From assembly GCF_025766255.1 (NCBI RefSeq), contig NW_026516670.1, positions 248,001 to 312,000 on the forward strand: DNA of 64,000 bases. The letters run 5' to 3'. The stretch is from Zychaea mexicana (Eukaryota > Mucoromycota > Mucoromycetes > Mucorales > Lichtheimiaceae). Below the pieces are notes generated by a model, which was not told the DNA's origin, searched no databases, and saw only the letters and a program-made list of their open reading frames with translations. Numbering within the stretch: position 1 is the stretch's first letter; each line of letters starts with the position of its first letter. Position numbers and translations under genes: made by a program. Shown here in pieces: positions 56,589-64,000 of this stretch.

Positions 56589-57353
56589 TCTTCTTGTTGC
56601 ATATCTAATAATAATTCATCAATGTAAAATAAATTTCAAGCACATTCATTTTAGTAATAATTGTAAACATATATTTACTGTTTTCGGTTTTAAAACGAAA
56701 AAGGTATTTCATACGATGCACTGCATTATACGGTTACAGTAACTTCCTTGTGTGAATCATTGCTGATAAAATAACAATATTCAGTTGTTTACCTCGACAC
56801 ATACCATAAGCGCAACCACATAATTCTAGGCTGGTAGTATGTTTCATTGCCATTCTATAAGTCATTTAAAAAATGTTCTGTGAAGAGAAAAATATATTCT
56901 GTAAGATAGTATAGACTATGAATACATTGATGCTTCTTTTATGGTCGTGATAAGATCTTATGATCTACACTACTGTAGATATGCACAAGATACTGTAAAA
57001 TCATTGAAACTAATAAACAGCATTTACTTGCAGAGTTGCTCAAAGTTCTGAATGATGGCTTCTATTCATTTAAGGGTTTGGCTTTCAGTTACTGCTTGCT
57101 AATTGTGGGAAGTGCATACTAAGCGTAACATTCTTTCCCAACCGCTTAATTATGAAAGGCTAATAAATAAATCAATATATATATATACTGCTGTAGCCGT
57201 GGTCTTTGAAGAGAAGAAGTTGAATTAACAAGCACTGCTACTGTAGCAACAACAGCGAAGAAGCAGCACCAAAAATATGTAGACGAAAATGAATATGACG
57301 ACGAGCAGCAAAAAAAACCAAAAAGAAGAACCCTTTTGAAAGGCTAATGAATC
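56589..57353. other. AT-rich spacer between RPC1 and tRNA-Ser
   Basis: 765 bp with ATAAA-type 3' end signals (56615-56640), a TATATATATA tract at about 57174-57187 and no gene. Confidence 0.4.
57310..57324 (-). terminator. Pol III terminator of tRNA-Ser
   Basis: On the minus strand, 30-45 nt after the tRNA 3' end, there are a T5 run and then a T8 run. These are the usual oligo-T stop signals for RNA polymerase III. The first short T4 at about 57334 may act as a weak stop. Confidence 0.55.
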
Positions 57354-57434
57354 GACAACTGCAGGATTTGAACCTGCGCGGGCAGAGCCCATGAGATTTC
57401 TAGTCTCACTCCTTAACCACTCGGACAAGTTGTC
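57354..57434 (-). tRNA. tRNA-Ser (anticodon AGA)
   Basis: An 81 nt minus-strand cloverleaf. The acceptor stem is GACAACT with AGTTGTC. The D arm is CCGAGTGGTTAAGG (A box), and the anticodon stem TGAGA/TCTCA holds loop CTAGAAA with anticodon AGA at 57399-57401. The long variable arm GGGC-TCT-GCCC is diagnostic of class II tRNAs. The T arm is GCAGGTTCAAATCCTGC (B box). There is no intron and no encoded CCA. The long variable arm plus AGA identifies serine. Confidence 0.96.
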
Positions 57435-57486
57435 ATCTCTTTTTGCTCTTCTTTGCAGTAATACTCAAGGTAAAATAAACAATAAT

Positions 57487-57545
57487 CCTCCTCCTCCTCC
57501 TCCTTACTCCTCGTGCCTCCTCCTCCTCCTAGGCCTCCTCCTACA
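57487..57545. repeat. (TCC)n imperfect tandem repeat upstream of tRNA-Ser
   Basis: About 60 bp of CCT/TCC triplets with interruptions, ending some 50 bp upstream of the tRNA 5' end. It is a polypurine/polypyrimidine tract. Confidence 0.75.
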
Positions 57546-57681
57546 TCCCCTTTTTTAATCAAAAACACTCTTAAAATACCACAAAAAATTGAAAAAATAT
57601 ACCAGAAATACTAGGACACTTGGAAACATCTCTAGAGCGAGTAACCGTCGAAATCTCAGTAGTAAATGAGTGGGTGATGCA

Positions 57682-57812
57682 ATACGACAGTTGCTATAGA
57701 GGAATCCGAAGATGTGGTGGTAATAGCTCTTCTAGCTGCGCTTTATTCTCAGCAATTATATATAAAAAGTTTTTTCCTCTATTCTGATACAATCTAGTTC
57801 TTTCTAAGCTAA
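57682..57812. repeat. left inverted terminal repeat and left unique end of DIRS element
   Basis: 57710-57812 pairs with 61707-61810 with only a few mismatches over about 100 bp. The outer bases 57682-57715 recur inverted in the ICR at 57885-57915. Confidence 0.85.
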
Positions 57813-57838
57813 GTTAAACAATTTTTTCGTGTTTGTAA

Positions 57839-59195
57839 TTAAGGGAAGGGCCAAGCAAGATGTTGGTACCATGGGTGGGCACCCACTACATCTTCGGATT
57901 CCTCTACAGCAACTGTTGTATTAGTCTTCGTTCCTAACCTAATCCTTGTTGCCTCTGCTTCATCCTCTGATATGGTGGTATTGTTGTCCGTACACGAAAA
58001 AATGCTTGTTGTAATCTGTCTACCGCGATCATGTTGATTTCGAGGACGATAATAGTAAGACTCGAAAGTTGAACTGCGTGTGCTCCAATGCCCATATTCC
58101 TTGATGAGTTCCACTGGAATTCCTCGTTCGACCGCTTTTGTGCTAGCTGCCAATCTAGTTGAATGGGCCTTGAAGATAGACGTATCCATGCTAGACCCAT
58201 ACATTATCTTTTTCACCTATTTGGCTACTGTTATTGGACTAATCGATCATGGTGTTTTTTGAATATTCGCTAAGAACAATGTGTGATCTACGGGCAGCTT
58301 GTCGCGGAGTGTTATCAATTTTTGGAGCCACATTTCTAACGTCTTCACTGGGCACATCTCTTGATCGTCAATTGTTCCCAACTGAGACACCTTGCTTTGC
58401 GATTCCTTCGGTTCCCAGACTATTAATGTAACGCCCGTGCATCGAACACCCTCGTAGTGTAACATAACGTCTTTCTTCTTGAGTCTTCCTATGTCCGATC
58501 TTGTACGCCAAAGAGTCGCCAAACAAAGTAACATTATCGATTTCCCTTTGTAGTTTATCTAGTGGTAATACTACAGGTGGTCCCCATGACCGCAATTTGT
58601 CCAGTACCAACTGAATATCCCAAATCTCTTGACTAACATTTGGTTGCTTATATGTGGCTCGTTTCTTACTGGTAAAAAACTGCTTGATAAGCTGATGTTC
58701 TGTAATGGGTGGTTTCCATGGGTGTGTCACCTTGTAGACCGACACAACTGCTGACCTTATGCCATTAAGGTAGTCATAAGACAGACTTTCATGTTCTACT
58801 AGAAATTCAGACAATGCTTTTGGATTATAACCTTCTGGGTCTATAGGCGGTTCTTGGCAGGTACACCATCTTGCATATCGTAGCCAATAACGATTGTAAG
58901 CACGCCTTGTTGAACTACGAGTTGCCCTCGCCAAATATTCAGCTGTCTTCAAATTCACGCCTTGTGCCTTCCACGCACGCGCCATAGTCTCTATGCAGTC
59001 AGCGTTATATTCTTGTTGATCTGGAAGAGTATCGGCAGTTCTCATGTGTGTTGTAGGATCATTGGCCACCAATACTGTGTCTGCCACATCGGTGTCACTA
59101 GTACTGCTTGATATACCCGATCCTTCTTGAACTTGTGTATAACCTTGGGGATCAGTCGCCAAGGTGGATGTGAATATAGACCCTTGCTGGGCCAT
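57839..59195 (-). pseudogene. DIRS tyrosine recombinase, broken
   Basis: Begins at the ATG at 59195. A SAM-like core-binding part follows (STRRAYNRYWLRYARWC.., FLVEHESLSYDYLNGIRSAV). The catalytic half is in another frame after a shift between 58534 and 58368: TLWRTRSDIGRLKKKD (first Arg), then HSTRLAAS (His-x-x-Arg), YGHWSTRSSTFESYYYRP (second His and the Tyr nucleophile). In-frame TGA (58247-58249) and TAG (58217-58219) interrupt it. The TAG sits where related proteins have Trp. It would have joined the circular cDNA to the genome by recombination. Confidence 0.8.
57885..57970. repeat. internal complementary region (ICR) of DIRS element
   Basis: The reverse complement of this stretch reads as the right terminus followed by the left terminus (..GAACGAAGACTAATACAAC then AGTTGCTGTAGAGGAATCCG..), so it bridges both ends. 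It lies inside the 3' end of the recombinase reading frame. Confidence 0.85.
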
Positions 59196-59347
59196 CGTTG
59201 TTGGAAGGCATCTATCGCCATTGCCTTCCCATCTGGATGGAGTGTCTAATAATTCGCTAGTCTATGGTTGTGCCACGCCGCGAAGGCATCTATCTTGAGA
59301 GGTCCCCACTGCCGCTGAATCTGGTTGAACTTCATCCGCGATAATGT

Positions 59348-61058
59348 CTATTCGTATATTGGCTTGGACCTTCTGCTTAAACGATCCGCTGTCTCGTTCT
59401 TGACTCCGGGTATATGAGAATACTTGACTGTCAGGTTGTGACGGATACATAAGTCTTGGATTTGTAATGCTAGCTGTTGTAGTTTTTCTGATGCTGTGCC
59501 TCCCTGTTTGCTTGCATATTTTAAAGCTGTGATGTTGTCTGTGTGTATATGCAATGTCTTGTCCATGCAAGTCTTGGCACGTATTTCTAGTGCAATCTTG
59601 ATGACCGACAATTCTCTTACGTTTGTTGATTCCGCTTGGTCTGCTGTCCGCCAATACCCCACATATTCTCCTAGTTCGGATGCCACGCCCCAGCCAGATA
59701 GTGATGCGTCGACATGTATTGTTGCGTATGGAGGTCGCTCGGGTGCTCTTCGAATTGGTAATCAATTCCGGCTTTCTGCTATGTTTTGCCACCAGGTTAG
59801 ATCCTCCTTGGCTAACCGTGACAACGGACATGCTGCTTCCCAGTTCTGCCTGCTCTTGTGTAGAATCTTTGTCAAATCTCGCTGAATATGGCGGATATGT
59901 AATAGTGCGTCGCCTATCGCTGGAAGCATCGCTGTCATCTTTCCTAGCATGCCTGCCACCCAGCGGCAGGAGAATGTCTGATCTTGAACTTGTTTGATGC
60001 GTTTCATCAGTTTTTTCATCTTGTCTTGTGGTACCTTGATGATGCCTGTAGTGGTGTTGAACTGGAAACCCAAAAATTCTTGGACCGTCTTGGGTTTGAT
60101 GTCACTCTTCTTCCAATTGATAATAAAACCCAGCTTCGTCAAATGCTCCGTTAATCTGTCAGTGTGTTCTTGCATCTCCTTGACTGACTTGGCTAATATA
60201 GCACAATCGTCTAAGTAATAGACACATCGCATCCCTTCTCGTCTCAATGGTTCGATGGCGTAACGAAACATTTTCGAGAATACCCTAGGTGAGATTGCGG
60301 CACCAAATGGCAAAGACGCGTATTGATAGATCAAGTTGTTGTGCTCGAAAGACAAGTACTTCTGGGACTCTGAATGGATCGGCACCACTGTATATGCGTC
60401 TTTCAAATCGATCTTGCAAATCAAATCGTTGTCCTCTATCAAATCGCGTAACGCTGGTATGCCTTCCATTTTGAAATGTTGTACTTGTAAAAACTGATTG
60501 ATCTTCTGACAATTCAATATTGGGCGGACCTTTGACGGTTCTTGGATCGTGAAAAACGTTGATAAAAACCCCCGCTCTTGTGACGGTGAGACCTCTATCA
60601 CCTTTGCTTGTAGAAACCGACGTACTGCTTGATCCACTAACATGTGATCCTGGCTCGTCCTGCAGCTCTGCCTCGTGTACCATGGCGTTGGTAATTTGTT
60701 GAATTGTAGTCTGTAACCCTCCTGAACTACAGATATTGGCCATGTATGGTGTGTCGTTTGTCGCCAATAGTTCACAGAATGACCTAACTGGCCCCCAAGT
60801 GCTATGCCATACTCCGGATTGGTGTAGTGTGGCTGGTCTGCTTTCGGTTTGCAAATTTGTTTTAATTTTGTTCGGCGCTGGATGTCGAGTTGGTCGGAAC
60901 CATTGTTTGGCCCCAGCCCCTGCCAAAAAAAGTTTTTTGTCTGAAAGTGGAGCCGTTGTTGAAACCGCCTCAGAAGGAACTACCTCGACCTCGGAATCCT
61001 CCATTATGATATCCTCCTCGTCTTGGATTAAGGGCTGCTTGTATAAATCTTTACTCAT
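59348..61058 (-). pseudogene. DIRS reverse transcriptase/RNase H polyprotein, broken
   Basis: Starts at the ATG at 61058, overlapping the gag stop (ATGAGTAA). The acidic N-terminal part (..PLIQDEEDIIMEDSEVEVV..) runs until a frameshift at the G5 run near 60790-60796. The RT domain then follows: VRPILNCQKIN, DLKDAYTVVPI, YASLPFGAAISP and the YLDD active site (with YYLDDCAI), then the thumb. A TGA at 59762-59764, in place of a likely Trp codon, precedes the RNase H domain in the same frame (HVDASLSGWG, RELSVIKIAL, HTDNITALKYAS, YSHIPGVKNETADRLSR). It has two breaks, so no full product is possible without recoding. Confidence 0.85.
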
Positions 61059-61689
61059 ATCTTGCTTTCTCAATTCTTTGGACCATTGTCGAATCGAATG
61101 CCAAATCTTTGGTGGTGTCTTCTTCTTCTTCGATATATCTAACATTGGCTGGTAGCCTGAGTGCTTTCGATATTGTTGTTCTTGCTTCTTGTTCTTGCTG
61201 CTTGCTAGTGGCAAATCCACAAATGGCGAGTCTTCTTGCTTTTTCCATAATGGTTTGGAGATCTCGTTCATCATCTGTGCTGCCGCCTCGTTCGATGATG
61301 TGCTGGATGCCTTGAAAAAGTTCTGTTGATGCCCTCGCTGTGTTTCTGGTCCGTTCTGCATCTTTATATTTGCCTTGAACGGCCGTATAGGCTTCCACTG
61401 TCTTCCTCTTGAGCTCGCCGATAAACTGTTTGTTGACTGCGCCTGGTCTTGTCCACGAGTCCCCGTGATACTTGACGAGATCGCGTCTAAATATCTTGAA
61501 GCTTTCTTCGAGTTCAGCGAGGGAAGATGCTTCCAAATCTTGCCAGATTTCTGGTGGCAATTCCGGGTGATCGAACTTGTCTTGTTCCTTTCTATCTCTT
61601 TCATCCAGTCTTGTTTGTAGTCTGGTGGCCAATTCCTCCAATTGTTGGATCCTTTGTGTGTATTCATTTACCTCTTGGTTGTTACTCAT
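61051..61689 (-). CDS. DIRS gag-like ORF1, intact frame
   Basis: 212 aa from ATG 61689 to TAA 61051. It is highly charged and predicted helical (RIQQLEELATRLQTRLDERD, ELKRKTVEAY, DAERTRNTAR), with no CCHC knuckle, as is common for ORF1 of DIRS elements. Its stop overlaps the start of the RT ORF by 8 nt, which would suit coupled translation on one transcript. Alone it does not make the element active. Confidence 0.7.
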   Translation of the reverse strand: MSNNQEVNEYTQRIQQLEELATRLQTRLDERDRKEQDKFDHPELPPEIWQDLEASSLAELEESFKIFRRDLVKYHGDSWTRPGAVNKQFIGELKRKTVEAYTAVQGKYKDAERTRNTARASTELFQGIQHIIERGGSTDDERDLQTIMEKARRLAICGFATSKQQEQEARTTISKALRLPANVRYIEEEEDTTKDLAFDSTMVQRIEKARYE

Positions 61690-61706
61690 TTACCACGTCT
61701 GCGCGG

Positions 61707-61853
61707 CTTAGAAAGAACTAGATTGTATCAGAAGAGAGGAAAAAACTTTTTATATATAATTGCTGAGAATAAAGCGCAGCTAGAAGAGCTATTACCACCA
61801 CATCAGATGATGAAGCGGAGGCAACAAGGATTGGGTTAGGAACGAAGACTAAT
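61707..61853. repeat. right inverted terminal repeat of DIRS element plus right unique end
   Basis: 61707-61810 mirrors 57710-57812; 61811-61853 recurs in the ICR at about 57917-57970. Confidence 0.85.
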
Positions 61854-62618
61854 AATAATTAATTTTTAAAAATACTGTTAAGTTTTTAAAAATAATTATA
61901 TTAGCATGTAAAAAAAGTTTACTTTTTTTTTAAATATTTAAATTTGTATACAAATTAAATATTTGTTACTATTAAATTTATTTGTATACACTGCGCGAAA
62001 AACGAATTATCAAGTTCTTCAAAAACAGCTTGATAATTATCTGGCAAGGGGCAAGATTAAATAAAAAAACAGATATGTACCTTATGGCACCTGCAGCTGC
62101 CACATTTGGTAGTTCTGTGCAAAAGTTTACAAAGCAACCTGATATGCAATTGGGAAAAAAAAAGTTGATGCATAAAATCATATAGTGAATGTCACTGCAT
62201 CCTTTATGAAGGCATTAGCTTCCTCAAGATAGTCCCCCTCAAAAATATTTCTTCATACACAGTCCCCTCATCATCCTTTTTCTGGGGGATGAGGATTGCC
62301 ATGCATCAATACTACGCGGCTATGCAATGACCATATATGATTTTAATTTATCTCCTTAATTTTTTGCATATACACAAACTATGGAGACAGAAAAGAAAAG
62401 CAAAAAAGCAACTAGATCCCCTGATGCATTATTGTCGGTGCATAATGTCAAAGATAGCAAACTCACATACGGAAAAGTGCAGGACAATAACTATAGTAGC
62501 AACTAGAAAAAATACCAGGGAAAAACTTAAGGGTGCACTTGAGAGAATATAAGCGGTTTAGTGCTGGTGCTGGCTGCTCGCTCATTTGTCTTCATTTCGT
62601 TTTTTTTTTTTTTTCATA
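61854..62618. other. AT-rich spacer between two transposons
   Basis: A 68-codon plus-strand frame (61982-62185, with MAPAAATFGSSVQKFTKQ) has partly protein-like composition but no recognised relatives. It is more likely a fragment than a gene. A short dyad (TTATCAAG..CTTGATAA, 62008-62038) precedes it. A TATAAG element and T16 run (62549-62614) lie just before the transposase start. Confidence 0.35.
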
Positions 62619-64000
62619 ATGCAGCATGATCGCAACGAGCCTTTAGTTGCGTGTCTTTGCACGCGGTGTTCTTCGGCTGGTGGAGGCTATCAAATGGTGA
62701 GCCGCAGAATACGCGAATATCACCGAAACCGCGATTTTGACCAAGCCAGAGACAGGCACTCGCACAATGGTACTTTTACAGAATCGTCTCATAGTATTGA
62801 AATGTCATAAGTCTCATTATTATGTGCTGTATATACAGTGAGTGCTATCGTTGCCGATATTGAGAGTACTTTACTGCAAGAAAATCCATCGCCATCCCCA
62901 TCACCTTTAGGTGACAATTTGGATATGGATATAGACATGATCGATGATCCTCCCTCCTCCCCTGGTATGACGATGATTTGTAAATGCAATAAACATGGGA
63001 ATAGACGATTCACTATCATTGAGTAAATAGATACTGTTGCAGGCCGCCGTTTCACACCTTTTTCTGCCGAGGACAATGTGTTCTCGCTTGAAGAAACAGA
63101 CGATTCCGAGAGAGATCTCGACGATGATCTTGTTGTAAATGCTGACGATGTTGAGTATGGCGATGATGAAGCCAACATTGGAAATGGCAATATCGAACAA
63201 GGTTGGTTTTGCAAAGAACGGTTTTATTGTACGAAATGACAGAAATTAATGCTTTTTTTTCCCGAAAAAAAGACACTTACCTTGATCATCCTCCTCCTCC
63301 TCCTCCTCCTACCGTCCCTCAGCTCCATACTTATCCGCATCCGTTCATCTTTGTCATTCTTTTCCTTGTGTTGTTCCAATTACACTTCGTCTCGGAGCAT
63401 CTGTCGTGCACGATCATTGACTTTTGTATTTTACTTCTTGGTGATCTGCAACCCAATGTTTCCATTCCTGGCTCACTTGCAACTCTCCGTCGCCTTACTG
63501 GCTTCTCTGCGCTGACCGACCGACTACGCATTTATGTGTGCTGCTCTCGTTGTCATAGCCTGTACCTTTTATCTGACCCTGTCTGCCCAACAACATGCAC
63601 CAACGATGACATCCGTTATGGTAATTTGTGCGGCAATGCATTGTTCAAGATCAGTGGCAATCGAAGGGTTCCCATAAAGGTGTATGCGTACCAGCCCTTA
63701 TCTGCGAGTATCGAGAGGCTTTTTATGCGACCAGGATTTGAAGCAAAGATCGAGGAATGGCGAAACCGCAGACGAGTTGCAGACACATTTTTTGACATCT
63801 TTGATGGTGATATGTGGCGAGAGTTTCGAGACGGTGATGGCAGACCGTTTGTTGAGCAGCTTCGCTCCCTGTTGTTGACGTTGAATGTAGACTGGTTCGG
63901 CCCATTCCTAAACTCAACATACTCATGCGGTGCCATTTACTTATCTGTCAACAATCTTCCCCGGTCCGAGCGCTTCAAAACTGAAAACGTCATTCTCGTT
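62619..64000 (+). CDS. CACTA/EnSpm-type (Tnp2) transposase, 5' part, cut by window edge
   Basis: Exons 62619-62769, 62839-62964, 63043-63201 and 63273-64000 (open to the end), about 388 codons visible. All three introns are in phase. The N-terminus has a C-x-C-x-x-C cluster (ACLCTRC) followed by a basic region (RRIREYHRNRD), like other fungal Tnp2-type genes. Acidic low-complexity and Pro-rich segments follow, then a hydrophobic stretch, then a zinc-ribbon-like VCCSRCHSLY..CPTTC. The last visible part has FDGDMWREF, LNVDWFGPF and SCGAIYLSVNNLPRSERFK, the start of the transposase domain in this family. The last exon has no stop in the window. No frame breaks are visible, so it may be intact or domesticated. 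Confidence 0.75.

Larger units (their letters stand above)
57681..61853 (-). mobile_element. DIRS-like tyrosine-recombinase retrotransposon, about 4.2 kb, inactive
   Basis: The coding order on the minus strand is gag-like ORF, RT/RNase H, then tyrosine recombinase, as in DIRS1-type elements. The termini are inverted repeats: 57710-57812 is nearly identical to the reverse complement of 61707-61810. An internal complementary region at about 57885-57970 matches the outermost bases of both ends: part of it is the complement of the left end (57682-57715) and part equals the reverse complement of the right end (about 61811-61853). This split-ITR plus ICR arrangement is specific to DIRS elements, which replicate through a circular intermediate, lack target-site duplications and lack a DDE integrase. 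Fungal DIRS elements are known from Mucoromycota (Prt1 of Phycomyces). Several breaks in the ORFs show this copy is dead. Confidence 0.88.

Noticed and set aside
57487..57545. CRISPR-like repeat array
   Set aside because: It is a simple (TCC)n tract without spacers in a eukaryotic genome.
60285..61667. 460-codon minus-strand frame in the DIRS element as one protein
   Set aside because: Only its middle part (about 60790-61058) is the real RT N-terminus. The beginning is a shadow of gag and the end a shadow of RT after the frameshift.

Overview
The window is nuclear DNA of a filamentous fungus. Genes carry many short GT..AG introns (about 50-140 nt, often with a CTAAC/CTGAC-like branch site), two exons are microexons, and the fungal gene set includes a MUB1/samB MYND protein, IML2/TTC39, a CYP and GFA1. 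The DIRS-like and CACTA-like elements, AT-rich spacers and gene style fit an early-diverging fungus (Mucoromycota, Mucorales-like). That placement is an inference, not a proof.

Layout. 1-152: 5' end of a secreted protein on the minus strand. 505-2670: seven-exon coiled-coil protein of unknown function ending in PPxY/LPxY motifs. 2671-8016: gene-poor, with one small candidate gene (3114-3495) and a decayed coding region (about 4560-5130). 8017-10202: MUB1/samB. 10799-11437: ISU1. 11485-13363: a ubiquitin-specific protease, convergent with ISU1. 13976-16321: cytochrome P450. About 16466-17748: dead Tc1/mariner copy. 18280-20259: secreted flavin amine oxidase. 20260-25124: long AT-rich spacer. 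25125-28392: mitochondrial glycine decarboxylase P-protein. 28393-29684: spacer with two unassigned minus-strand terminal exon sets. 29685-33166: MLH3 (15 exons), divergent from 33765-35299, a vacuolar-type amino acid transporter. 36834-40100: IML2/TTC39 protein (10 exons). 41687-44301: GFA1, convergent with 44395-48131 EFL1/RIA1. 48766-50307: F-box protein. 50931-56588: RNA polymerase III largest subunit (21 exons). 57354-57434: tRNA-Ser(AGA). About 57681-61853: a 4.2 kb DIRS-like tyrosine-recombinase retrotransposon, architecture preserved but ORFs broken. 62619-64000: 5' part of a CACTA-like (Tnp2) transposase, cut by the window edge.

The host genes are mostly single-copy housekeeping functions: Fe-S assembly, glycine cleavage, hexosamine supply for chitin, 60S maturation, Pol III transcription, mismatch repair/meiosis. 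They do not form one pathway. Several concern ubiquitin (MUB1, a deubiquitinase, an F-box protein, and possibly the PPxY protein), which is probably coincidence. Exon junctions were placed by hand from splice consensus and phase. For every gene where I give a total length, the sum of exons is divisible by three. No clearly novel defence or biosynthetic system is visible. The most informative items are the DIRS internal complementary region, the two microexons, the PPxY protein and the unclaimed small genes.
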